From JBEKZQ01 sp049509675 (GTDB lineage Bacteria; Planctomycetota; Planctomycetia; Pirellulales; Thermoguttaceae), in contig JBEKZQ010000008.1 in the NCBI GenBank assembly GCA_049509675.1, forward strand, positions 1 to 34,080: a stretch of DNA of 34,080 bases, in the 5' to 3' direction. The notes beneath the pieces are model-generated. The model was given only the letters and a program-made list of their open reading frames with translations. It was not told the origin of the DNA and did no database searches. This document shows, piece by piece, positions 18,667 through 25,574 of this stretch (positions are counted from its first letter, which is position 1; the number at the start of each line of letters is the position of its first letter). The translations under genes were made by a program, and so were the position numbers.

Positions 18667-19863
18667 CTACCGGTGGAAGGAACTTGCCTTGCGAAGCAGG
18701 CCTTTGGCTTGAACCCCCCAGGCGTCGATGAAGTCGCAGGTAGCGCGGGCCAAGGGGCGGAACTGCCGCCGGGCGCCGTGAACCTGGACGACCTGGCCGC
18801 CAAAGCCGCGTTTGAACAGGCTGATCGCTCGCTGGCGTTCGCGTCCTGATGTCTCGAACAGAGCCCCATTGCAATCGAACCAGACGACCCCTTCACTCTT
18901 TGCCCACTCGATCGCCGACCACAACCCTAGCGCGGCAGCCCCGCTGGGCGCCTCTTCCGATCGCGCCGCGTGCTGATAGCTGGCAACGCTACCGAACCGC
19001 GTCACGCCCGTGAACGTACAAGGTTTGCCGTCCAAAACGGAGAAGAAGGCTCTGCCGAAGCCGCCGCCGTAGACCTTATCCCAAATCTCAAGCAGGCCGT
19101 CGCGGCCCACAAGTTTCATCCCCTCGCGCCGATACACTGTTTCCATTAAATCCACGTGGATTTGCCGACCATTGTCGATGTCCGTGCCACCGACGACCTG
19201 AAATTGTTCGCGGGCACGCCGAATCGAGGTGCGGCAACGCGTTTCCAAGTTCTTGAATAGTACGTCCCGGTCCTGCCGCAAATCGATGACGTAATCATAA
19301 CATAGCTCGGGGCGCCACTGGGGGGAGGTCACGTATCGATTCACCAAAGGGCGATCTTCGAGGCACGCGAGAGACTGCACCGTATCGTGCAGCAGGAGCT
19401 CGTCGCAACGCATCGACTGCGCCGCTGCGACACAACCTTCGACAACTCGCTGCCAGACCCCTTCAAACACCCTGGCCCCCAAGCCGCCGATTACAAACGG
19501 CGATACGCTCATCGGGCCGATGAACCCTTTGGCATACTGCCGCTGCCAAAACCTGTGCCAACGATATTGGGTAACGACGAGGATTGCTCCACCGACGAGT
19601 TTGCCGTCGCGGCGGCATTCCACGAAGGTTAACGGCCCTGAGCCGGGCGGCCGGAACAACGGCCCCATTCCGCTCATGTGGTAGAGCCACGTATCGCGCG
19701 ACTGTTGCACAGCCAAATCCCATGCGGCTGGCACCGAAGGCTGTTTGTCCTGCCAACGAACATCCCAAACGACATCCGCGGCCTCGGACGTGACGAGCGG
19801 ATTGGTCGACGTTTGCTCTTGAGGTTTCGCGGGCGGTACGTTGGGTTGGTTCGTGCTGGACAT
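18667..19863 (-). CDS. FemAB/GNAT-fold (Acetyltransf_6-like) protein
   Basis: 398 residues from ATG 19861-19863. The first ~28 residues are disordered and proline-rich. The rest follows the FemAB-like double-GNAT layout common in exosortase and exopolysaccharide clusters: VPAAWDLAVQQSRDTWLYH, LVGGAILVVTQYRW, KGFIGPMSVSPFVIGG, ETRCRTSIRRAREQFQVV (the basic helix that precedes the second GNAT domain), FFSVLDGKPCTFTGV, and FETSGRERQRAISLFKRGFGG, matching the usual '...FKRGFGG' end. Such proteins are presumed to transfer an acyl or aminoacyl group to a sugar or peptide. It sits between a methyltransferase and the 161-residue/LuxE/LuxC block and may install the acyl group that block prepares (inference). 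Ends in TAG. Confidence 0.82.
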   Translation of the reverse strand: MSSTNQPNVPPAKPQEQTSTNPLVTSEAADVVWDVRWQDKQPSVPAAWDLAVQQSRDTWLYHMSGMGPLFRPPGSGPLTFVECRRDGKLVGGAILVVTQYRWHRFWQRQYAKGFIGPMSVSPFVIGGLGARVFEGVWQRVVEGCVAAAQSMRCDELLLHDTVQSLACLEDRPLVNRYVTSPQWRPELCYDYVIDLRQDRDVLFKNLETRCRTSIRRAREQFQVVGGTDIDNGRQIHVDLMETVYRREGMKLVGRDGLLEIWDKVYGGGFGRAFFSVLDGKPCTFTGVTRFGSVASYQHAARSEEAPSGAAALGLWSAIEWAKSEGVVWFDCNGALFETSGRERQRAISLFKRGFGGQVVQVHGARRQFRPLARATCDFIDAWGVQAKGLLRKASSFHR

Positions 19864-19885
19864 AGACGAAACGGGAGTACCTTTC

Positions 19886-20647
19886 TCAAGTTTCCGCTTG
19901 AGTCCTCCAGACGGCAACTATTTCGCGGCCCCGGTGTGCCGGCCACGCCCAGGCCGGCTGGCGGACAGAAACCGATTGAAGCGTTCCGAGTTCATCCCAC
20001 GCCTTGCGGGCCGTGGGCCAGAAGTAAACCACCAAAACCGCGCGCGGATAGTCTTGCAGAGACGCTTGGAGCTTCTTTGCGATCAACCGCGTGAGGTCTT
20101 CGCCGAACGGGTTGAAAAAGAATAAGACGGCTGGCTCGGCGGGAATCTCGTACTCGGTAGCATCCATGCATTTCAACTCGATCGCGCTGCACTGGCGCGC
20201 CGGGTTTTGGTACGCGCGGAGATTGGCTTCGGCGATTCCATTCAAGCGTGGCGAAAAGTCCACGCCGATAATTTTGGCGAATGGATACTCGGAGGCGAGC
20301 ATTAACGCCCGTCCCTTTCCGGAGCCGAAATCGATGAACGTGAACTTCTCGAAGTCGATAGAGAGCTGTGCCAGCACCTCGTGGAATGGTCTGGGGGCTA
20401 CCCCTGCATAGGCCGTGGCATGACGCACGTTCGCTCCGCCATCGAGATTCTTCCCGTCGATCCAGCCGGTCGTATCAACGTGGAATCGCCGATCGAAGCG
20501 CAGGCCGGTGATGCGATAGTATCTCGAAACCCACCATCGCTGGAGCGGTTTCAGGGCTGAGCGGGCAAGCAGGCCGCCGGCGAGTCGTACAGTGCCCGGG
20601 AGACCGTGCGTCTGCAACGAGTGTTTCAATCGGGCAAATGGGTTCAT
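19886..20647 (-). CDS. class I SAM-dependent methyltransferase
   Basis: 253-residue protein from ATG 20645-20647, which overlaps the flippase TGA as ATGA; the longer open frame upstream lies inside the flippase gene and is rejected. The N-terminal ~85 residues are basic and amphipathic with aromatic clusters (WWVSRYYRITGLRFDRRFHVD), perhaps membrane-associating. Motif I is FTFIDFGSGKGRALMLA (residues ~115-130), motif II IIGVDFSP, and AVLFFFNPFGEDLTRLI is the motif IV region, giving the class I Rossmann order. This D-F-G-S-G-K-G-R version is found in small methyltransferases annotated only by domain. Likely modifies the glycan or its lipid-linked precursor. Substrate unknown. Confidence 0.83.
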   Translation of the reverse strand: MNPFARLKHSLQTHGLPGTVRLAGGLLARSALKPLQRWWVSRYYRITGLRFDRRFHVDTTGWIDGKNLDGGANVRHATAYAGVAPRPFHEVLAQLSIDFEKFTFIDFGSGKGRALMLASEYPFAKIIGVDFSPRLNGIAEANLRAYQNPARQCSAIELKCMDATEYEIPAEPAVLFFFNPFGEDLTRLIAKKLQASLQDYPRAVLVVYFWPTARKAWDELGTLQSVSVRQPAWAWPAHRGREIVAVWRTQAET

Positions 20648-22026
20648 TTGGAAACGGCACCCGGCTCTCGGGATTGATCCAGTCGCCAGGACCGATACAG
20701 CGGAACGAGAAACGCGTAACCCCCAAGCACATAGACAATCCGCCCGACCAGCAGGGATTGGGGAAACGCTGCCAGGTAGGCGCCGTTGCGATTCAGCCAT
20801 ACGACTGCGCCGGCATAGGCGGCCATGCTGATCAGGATTGCGATGGCGTACAGGTCTTGCCGCCGGCAGATATTGTAGACGTTATGCACGCAGGTGAAGC
20901 TCAGCACAAAAGGCAGCAAGAGGTTCCACTGCATCGCCGGAATCGCTTCAACGTACTTCGGCAAAATCAATCGCGTCAAAGGCCCAGCCAGAATCCAAGC
21001 GACAACGACCAACGGAACCATCCCCGCCACCAGGCAGAGCGACGGCTTGATGGTCATGGTCATCATGGTCGCCAGGTTGTGAGTGCGGCCGTAGTGCTCA
21101 GCCATTCGCGGATACATGACCTGTCCGACGGCAAGGGGCAAGAGTTCCAGGGTGGTTCCGGCCACGAGGACCATGGCGTAAAGCCCCATCCCTTCTTTTC
21201 CCAAGTAGTGCAACACGAGCGTCGAATCGAATGTTGTCAAGAAGGCGGCAAGCTCCCCGACGCCGAAGATCGGCAGCCCGATGATGAGCAGGTGCCGCAA
21301 GTCTCGCCAATTCCATCGGGGGCTGACCCGTAGGGGACGCCAGTAATAGAGAATTGCAAGTCCGATCAGCCCGCTGAACGCCGCGCGGAGGCAGAGGCCG
21401 TAGAAACTCATCAGCGCGATCAGTCCCACGAGTACCAAGGCTACCGCGCTCTGCACGACGTTCACCACGGAGAGCCGGGCAAAATCGTGAGTTGTTCTGT
21501 ACGTCGCCTGGAGATACATTGTGCCGTAGAAGAAGATGAAGGCCGCGACCGCGTTGGCGGCCCAACCGGCCGCGAGCCACCACTCGCCGCGTATCAGGCA
21601 CCAAAGCGACACACCGCCGAGGCCCAGACCAACAACACCTCCCAGGAGAATCGCCCAGGCCGCTGCGGCGGCAGCCAACTCGTTGGTCCGTTTGTGATCT
21701 CCTTGGCCGATGAAATACGGCAGTTCCCGGTTCAGGCCGTTGAGGATGCCCAGTTGCAGGAACCGCGTATAACCGAGTACCAGCCCAATGCCATTGAACA
21801 GGCCGAGAACCGCGGGCGGAGTGAGCCGTGCCTGGAGGATCCCTCCGAGCATGCGCAGGGCCGAAGAGGCGACGTTGCCTCCGGCCAAGACCCCGACGAG
21901 GAAGGTGACGGAGCGTGGTCCGGCGGGCGCCTTGACCGACTGCGGGGCCGACGCCTCGGCTGCGGCTGCATCGATAGCCGCCACGAGGCCCGCCTCGTCA
22001 TCCTGAGATACAACGTCTTCCAACAT
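20644..22026 (-). CDS. wzx: Wzx-like polysaccharide flippase
   Basis: Polytopic inner-membrane protein of the MATE/MVF (MOP) superfamily, probably the Wzx flippase that moves the undecaprenyl-linked repeat unit across the inner membrane. From ATG 22024-22026 it has 460 residues: a ~40-residue acidic/alanine-rich cytoplasmic lead, then about 12-14 hydrophobic segments beginning FLVGVLAGGNVASSALRMLG. LGLFNGIGLVLGYTRFLQLG and NGLNRELPYFIGQGD are the TM1-TM2 region of Wzx-type proteins; LTTFDSTLVLHYLGKEGMG and MYPRMAEHYGRTHN are the mid-protein repeats. A GTG eight codons upstream (22050) is an alternative start but lacks a better ribosome-binding site. It lies 11 bases after pseI, and its TGA is shared with the next gene's ATG. 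Confidence 0.88.
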   Translation of the reverse strand: MLEDVVSQDDEAGLVAAIDAAAAEASAPQSVKAPAGPRSVTFLVGVLAGGNVASSALRMLGGILQARLTPPAVLGLFNGIGLVLGYTRFLQLGILNGLNRELPYFIGQGDHKRTNELAAAAAAWAILLGGVVGLGLGGVSLWCLIRGEWWLAAGWAANAVAAFIFFYGTMYLQATYRTTHDFARLSVVNVVQSAVALVLVGLIALMSFYGLCLRAAFSGLIGLAILYYWRPLRVSPRWNWRDLRHLLIIGLPIFGVGELAAFLTTFDSTLVLHYLGKEGMGLYAMVLVAGTTLELLPLAVGQVMYPRMAEHYGRTHNLATMMTMTIKPSLCLVAGMVPLVVVAWILAGPLTRLILPKYVEAIPAMQWNLLLPFVLSFTCVHNVYNICRRQDLYAIAILISMAAYAGAVVWLNRNGAYLAAFPQSLLVGRIVYVLGGYAFLVPLYRSWRLDQSREPGAVSK

Positions 22027-22037
22027 GCTCCGCTCGC

Positions 22038-23099
22038 TTATCCGATACACTGCCAGTCAAGGGGCGTGCCGGCTTCGAGATCCCGAGTCGCCCGCCGCCC
22101 CAGCACTTGCCCCAGGTACTTGGGCGGCAGGCCGTCCGCCGGACGGACGCTGCGCACATTCTCAGGAGTGAAGGGCTCCCCGCGGCGCACGTGCCTAGTC
22201 ACGAACAGAGATCGGCGGAAGGCCCGACTGGCTGCCTCGCGCGGGCTGACGCCATAGTCGACCCGGCCCACCGACTGGCTCGCCATGCGCACCGCATCCA
22301 CCATCGCGCGGAATTCTTGGGGTTCCAGCGAAAAGGCCACGTCCGGACCGGGGAGTTGCCGCGACAGGGCCAGGTGTTTCTCCACGATGCACGCCCCCAG
22401 GGCCACCGCCGCGACCGGAGCCACGATGCCCAGCGTGTGGTCGGAAAGCCCGACCGGCAGGCCAAACGCCTCGGCCAGGTGGGGAATTGTCCGCAGGTTC
22501 ATTTCCGCGGGCGAGGCCGGATAAGCGCTGCTGCACTTCAACAGTGCGATCTGCTGGGCCCCGGCCGAGCGGGCCGTCGCCACCGCCTCGTCGATCTCGG
22601 CCAGCGTCGCCATGCCTGTCGAGATGATCATCGGCTTGCCGGTCCGGGCGATCTTCTCGATCAGCGGCAGATCGACGATCTCGAACGAGGCCACCTTATA
22701 CGCAGGCACATCCAGGCTTTCCAGGAAGTCGACCGCCGTGGGGTCAAAGGGCGTGCTGAAGGCGATCAGCCCCAACGCGCGGGCCCGGTCGAACAGCGGT
22801 TTGTGCCACTCCCAGGGCGTGTGGGCCTCTTGATAGAGTTGGTACAAGCGCTTCCCGGCCCAGGGACTGGCCGGGTCGGAGATGACGAACGGGCCGTCGG
22901 CAACATCCAGCGTAATAGTGTCCGCGGTGTACGTCTGCAGCTTGATCGCGTCGGCGCCGGCGTCGGCCGCGGCTTGCAGAATCTCCAGGGCGGTCTCGAG
23001 CGACTGGTTATGATTGCCGGACATCTCGGCGATGACCAGCGGCGGACCACCGGGGCGAATTTCGCGGCCGGCGAGGCTAAAGTGTGAACGGTGCGTCAT
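22038..23099 (-). CDS. pseI: pseudaminic acid synthase-type nonulosonate synthase (NeuB family)
   Basis: 353-residue NeuB-family enzyme that condenses a 6-carbon amino sugar with phosphoenolpyruvate to give a 9-carbon nonulosonic acid. Family features in order: PPLVIAEMSGNHNQSLE, GADAIKLQTYTADTITLD, FSTPFDPTAVDFLESL, KVASFEIVDLPLIEKIA, MIISTGMATLAEID, LLKCSSAYPASP, LSDHTLGIVAPVAAVALGA, EKHLALSR, then a C-terminal SAF domain of about 55 residues (RSLFVTRHVRRGEPFTPENV). The Y-P-A-S-P and E-K-H-x-T/A-L segments fit the PseI branch better than NeuB, and the pathway context agrees. Its start has only a weak ribosome-binding site. It lies 275 bases after the element-borne methyltransferase, with a perfect hairpin repeat in that gap, and 11 bases before wzx. 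Confidence 0.92.
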   Translation of the reverse strand: MTHRSHFSLAGREIRPGGPPLVIAEMSGNHNQSLETALEILQAAADAGADAIKLQTYTADTITLDVADGPFVISDPASPWAGKRLYQLYQEAHTPWEWHKPLFDRARALGLIAFSTPFDPTAVDFLESLDVPAYKVASFEIVDLPLIEKIARTGKPMIISTGMATLAEIDEAVATARSAGAQQIALLKCSSAYPASPAEMNLRTIPHLAEAFGLPVGLSDHTLGIVAPVAAVALGACIVEKHLALSRQLPGPDVAFSLEPQEFRAMVDAVRMASQSVGRVDYGVSPREAASRAFRRSLFVTRHVRRGEPFTPENVRSVRPADGLPPKYLGQVLGRRATRDLEAGTPLDWQCIG

Positions 23100-23181
23100 G
23101 GTGCGATCGATTGCCTCTTGCTGGGGCCTGTTTCGATTCTTATGCTAAGGATCCGCAAAGAAATAACTGTCGGGTTTCAAG

Positions 23182-23240
23182 GTAGCAGGCACACTCCGTG
23201 TGCCGTCCGCCAGCTACGGCACACGGAGTGTGCCTGCTAC
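23182..23240. repeat. perfect 25-bp inverted repeat, hairpin repeat family A
   Basis: Arms 23182-23206 and 23216-23240 are exact reverse complements around a 9-base loop; the arm begins GTAGCAGGCACACTCCGTG. A diverged second copy of the same sequence lies at 28975-29033. It is intergenic, between the methyltransferase and pseI. The form fits bacterial REP/palindromic repeat families of the kind mobilised by RAYT-type transposases; no RAYT gene is in the window. In the leftward transcript it would fold into a very strong hairpin in front of pseI and might attenuate or protect the message (inference). Confidence 0.92.
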
Positions 23241-23294
23241 TATTCTTGCGAGAGTCATTCATTCGCCGGTCCTAAAGTGGGCGCTTCTACCGTC

Positions 23295-23314
23295 AAGGGG
23301 GACAGTCCCATTTT
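23295..23314. repeat. left half of hairpin repeat family B, split by the IS1-like element
   Basis: AAGGGGGACAGTCCCATTTT is the left arm of a palindromic repeat whose right part is at 24248-24288. The last eight bases, CCCATTTT (23307-23314), are repeated at 24248-24255 and are read as the target-site duplication. Joining 23294-23314 to 24256-24288 gives a continuous imperfect hairpin closely similar to the undisturbed copy at 25151-25201. Confidence 0.88.
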
Positions 23315-23374
23315 GGTAGTGGTACAGTTTGGCCGGAATTTTCGGGCAGTAAAGAGAGAAGGCGTCGGGAGGGG

Positions 23375-23980
23375 CTAGGAATCGTTCGTCGCAGCCCAGG
23401 CCCGCCACTCGCCCCAGAGGGTGCGTCCGGCTAGCTCGTCTCTGACCACAGCTTTTTGTAGCGAGATGATCCGCCAACCATCAAGGGCCTTCTCGACCAT
23501 GCCTCGATCGTAGTACGTTGCTTCGCAGGGATTCTCCGCATGTTCAGAATACGGATTGAATAGGAACCGACCCCCAGGGATCAACACGCGTCGAACCTCG
23601 GCAATGGTCTCGACGGCGCAATCAAAACTCACATAGGATAACGCTGCCCTCTCCAAAGCCAACTCAAAGGCGGCGGTGGAAAAGGGAAGTCCAGGGAAGC
23701 TGGCAACGCGAAGGTCGGCGGCCGGACCGATGCGGTTCCGGGCGTACTCAATCGCGGCGGGGCTTGAGTCGATCCCAGAGCAGGCAAAGCCCTCTTGGAC
23801 CAGAAGTGCGAGATTGTTTCCAGGCCCGCAGCCCAACTCCAAAATGCGGACTTCATTCCGGGGGTGTTGCGGTGCGTTGCGAAATACGAAACTCGCAACG
23901 TGGTCATAGGGACAACGGGGAAACTTTCCCTGGCGGTAGAGACTCTCCCAGGCTTCCGAAGGCGTCGGGTTGGCGGTCAT
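23375..23980 (-). CDS. class I SAM-dependent methyltransferase, passenger of IS1-like element
   Basis: 201-residue methyltransferase from ATG 23978-23980, with AGGA six bases before it. Motif I is VRILELGCGPGNNLALL near residue 45, motif II SGIDSSPAAIEYARN, then FSTAAFELALERAALSYVS (post-I) and RVLIPGGRFLFNPYSE (beta-5 region). The full domain is present and looks functional. It lies wholly between the terminal repeats of the IS1-like element, 20 bases after the transposase remnant, and is visibly less GC-rich than its neighbours, consistent with transfer. Similar small methyltransferases occur near nonulosonate genes, so methylation of the nonulosonate or a precursor is a fair inference, but a neutral hitch-hiker is equally possible. 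Ends in TAG. Confidence 0.88.
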   Translation of the reverse strand: MTANPTPSEAWESLYRQGKFPRCPYDHVASFVFRNAPQHPRNEVRILELGCGPGNNLALLVQEGFACSGIDSSPAAIEYARNRIGPAADLRVASFPGLPFSTAAFELALERAALSYVSFDCAVETIAEVRRVLIPGGRFLFNPYSEHAENPCEATYYDRGMVEKALDGWRIISLQKAVVRDELAGRTLWGEWRAWAATNDS

Positions 23981-24000
23981 TTAGGATCCTCTCGGGTTTT

Positions 24001-24192
24001 CTAGCTTAACGTCGCGCCGTTGCAGCGTCTAGGTCGCCATCGCCTGCCCGCCAGGTCCGTCATTAGCCGGCGGGCGTTGTCGGCCGAACGCTTGTCGACC
24101 AGAACGGCCGCTACCAACTTTGTTTCCTTATCCAGGGCGGTCCATAAGTACACGTCCGTTGCGGTGACGACCTCGGCGTTGATAGATACCAA
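24001..24192 (-). pseudogene. IS1-family transposase remnant
   Basis: A 63-codon frame opening with TTG. DVYLWTALDKETKLVAAVLV followed by DKRSADNARRLMTDLAGR closely follows the catalytic-core start of IS1-family transposases as I know them from planctomycetes (pattern D-V-W-T-W-T-A-x-D-x-x-T-K-L-V ... A-x-x-F-M-x-D-L-A-S-R). The DNA-binding N-terminus and the rest of the catalytic domain are missing; the frame ends TAG after an unrelated tail. It starts about 40 bases inside the right terminal repeat, so a large N-terminal deletion occurred there too. Not expected to encode an active protein. Recognition is from memory of the family, not a database search. Confidence 0.72.
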
Positions 24193-24247
24193 GGCGGAAA
24201 GAACGCCGCAGAATTATTTGGCAGGCCCGTCAAACTGTACCACTACC

Positions 24248-24288
24248 CCCATTTTCGCTGACACGAAAATCGGGACAGCCCCCTCTTG
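24248..24288. repeat. right part of hairpin repeat family B, beyond the IS1-like element
   Basis: Begins with the duplicated CCCATTTT, then CGCTGACACGAAAATCGGGA and a C-rich end that mirrors 23294-23314. It can still fold on itself through ATTTTCG/CGAAAAT. It is the downstream flank of the insertion and lies 33 bases after the wbqC-like gene's stop in the direction of transcription. Confidence 0.85.
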
Positions 24289-24321
24289 CTGCGGTTTGGA
24301 TCGATTCGAACCGGGTAAAGC

Positions 24322-25038
24322 TTAAGACCGGGCGCGTGGGTCGCAAAAACTCTGTTCGACATATTTTCTTCCCTCGGCAAATCCTACGTTGCTCAAGAGA
24401 TCCACGATCGACATGTGGGAGACAAACTGCGTTGTGCCGCGCTGAGGGTATGGCGGGCAGAGAAACGACTGGTACTGGAGTTTGATTTCGCTGCTCGCGA
24501 AGACGCCGTCTTTTTCGATGTACGCCTTCGAGCCCAGCGGGCTGAGGTACGTATCGGCGCCATACCGCCGGCAAAGATTCACCAGTCGCTCCGATCGGGA
24601 CCCGCAAACACCGGCTTCCGAACTGCGATGGAACTGCGGTTGCAGGCCCAACACCCCGCAGATCGCCCGAACCAGATCCATATTGATGTCCATCAGCAAC
24701 GCGCGGTCCACCGCCAGCACGCTCTCCACGAGGTCGGCCACCTCACGGCCGAACGGATGCCTGGCGTACGCCTGCCGCAACGTGCCAATGTGCTTCTTCT
24801 TCCAGTGTTGCCGCGGGTCGATATGCACGTCGCAGATCCTTTGCGGGCCGCGACCGTGGGTCAGCACGGGTATGGTCAAGGTACACGGCTGCCCGTTGAC
24901 CAGGATCCGATTCCGCTGCTGCCACGATCGCACACTGAACTGCACGTCGTCAAGGAAGACGAATTGGCCGGTGACGGCAATCAAGTTGAAGTATCCGGAC
25001 CAAGGCAGATACGTAGGTTGCATGATGGCAATCTTCAC
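24322..25038 (-). CDS. wbqC: WbqC-family protein
   Basis: 238-residue protein of the WbqC family, named from an O-antigen locus and often found in nonulosonate and amino-sugar clusters; its reaction is not established to my knowledge. Diagnostic N-terminus: KIAIMQPTYLPWSGYFNLI, FVFLDDVQFSVRSWQQRN and TLTIPVLTHGRGPQRI; then ERLVNLCRRYGADTYLSPLG and KDGVFASSEIKLQYQSF, all typical of the whole-length family. The start is GTG 25036-25038 with AGGAG nine bases upstream. It is bounded by hairpin repeats on both sides and separated from pseG by 536 bases, so it may be expressed less tightly with the operon than its neighbours. Ends in TAA. Confidence 0.9.
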   Translation of the reverse strand: MKIAIMQPTYLPWSGYFNLIAVTGQFVFLDDVQFSVRSWQQRNRILVNGQPCTLTIPVLTHGRGPQRICDVHIDPRQHWKKKHIGTLRQAYARHPFGREVADLVESVLAVDRALLMDINMDLVRAICGVLGLQPQFHRSSEAGVCGSRSERLVNLCRRYGADTYLSPLGSKAYIEKDGVFASSEIKLQYQSFLCPPYPQRGTTQFVSHMSIVDLLSNVGFAEGRKYVEQSFCDPRARS

Positions 25039-25150
25039 GTCGTGGATCTCCTGCGCGCGAAGTCCCCGTGCCCATCTCGAACATACCTCGCCCCTGTTGC
25101 CCGTGCCTCTTCACTGCCCGAACCGCGGTTGCGCGGCGTCCCAGCCTGAA

Positions 25151-25201
25151 GGGGACAATCCCATGTTCGCTCGCTTCGTCGCGAAAACTGGGACAGTCCC
25201 C
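25151..25201. repeat. hairpin repeat family B, undisturbed copy
   Basis: Arms GGGGACAATCCCATGTTCGC (25151-25170) and GCGAAAACTGGGACAGTCCCC (25181-25201) are imperfect reverse complements around a 10-base loop. It is the reference for the split copy at 23295-23314/24248-24288. Intergenic, upstream of wbqC. Confidence 0.88.
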
Positions 25202-25450
25202 ATGAATTCAATCCCGCTCCGCACTTGCCCGACGCCCGTTCCGAAGCGCCCGCCGCAAATCGATCGCCGCACACCTTCGCCGAACAAAAACCACGACACA
25301 GCACACGATGGTTTCGATAAGAATGCGATAAGCGGATATTTTCCCTGCCGCTCCTATCATTGCATGGACGACGGTGGTTGTCTAGTGGAGATCGACAGGG
25401 GGGGGAACTGCGACGTCGGGAATTCCTCCGGTACGAGTCCCTGTGGCACT

Positions 25451-25511
25451 CTAGCCCGACGCGCCAGCGAGGGACTTGCGGCGATTCTTCCTCGCCCGCG
25501 CGTCGGGCTAG
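25451..25511. repeat. hairpin repeat family C
   Basis: Arms CTAGCCCGACGCGCCAGCGAG (start 25451) and the reverse-complement-like 25488-25511 ending GCGTCGGGCTAG pair over about 22 bases with a few mismatches; loop of about 14 bases. The sequence differs from families A and B. It lies 64 bases after the pseG stop in the leftward transcript and could act as a terminator-like or mRNA-stabilising hairpin; no T-run follows, so a classical terminator is not claimed. Confidence 0.85.
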
Positions 25512-25574
25512 CGTCGTGCATCGCCGACTTGCGGCTTTCCTGGCAGCGACAGCGGGGGGTGAGCGTATAGGTCT

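Larger units (their letters stand above)
23315..24247 (-). mobile_element. IS1-like element with 17-bp terminal inverted repeats, transposase mostly lost, methyltransferase inside
   Basis: The ends 23315-23331 (GGTAGTGGTACAGTTTG) and 24231-24247 are perfect 17-bp inverted repeats, flanked by the 8-bp direct repeat CCCATTTT (23307-23314, 24248-24255). IS1-family elements typically have ends starting GGT and make duplications of about 8-9 bp, which agrees. The 933-bp interior holds a methyltransferase gene (23375-23980) and a transposase remnant (24001-24192), both reading leftward. A normal IS1-family element of this size would carry a full transposase and no passenger. This copy is thus non-autonomous and could move only if a related transposase acts in trans. 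The ends, duplication and gene content are seen; family membership rests on the remnant's sequence. Confidence 0.78.
25039..25574. other. 536-base gap between pseG and wbqC holding two hairpin repeats
   Basis: No coding frame with family features on either strand. It contains hairpin family B (25151-25201) and family C (25451-25511), and a run of eight G at 25398-25405. A short AT-richer stretch (about 25317-25345) might hold a leftward promoter for wbqC, but I see no convincing -35/-10 pair. The repeats and the lack of genes make this the clearest break in the otherwise compact operon. Confidence 0.7.

Noticed and set aside
25398..25405. Run of eight G as a possible phase-variation tract
   Set aside because: It is intergenic, not within a coding start or between promoter boxes that I can recognise; one tract alone is not enough.
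25451..25511. Rho-independent terminator after pseG
   Set aside because: The hairpin is strong but is not followed by a T-run on the minus strand, and it fits a repeat family better.
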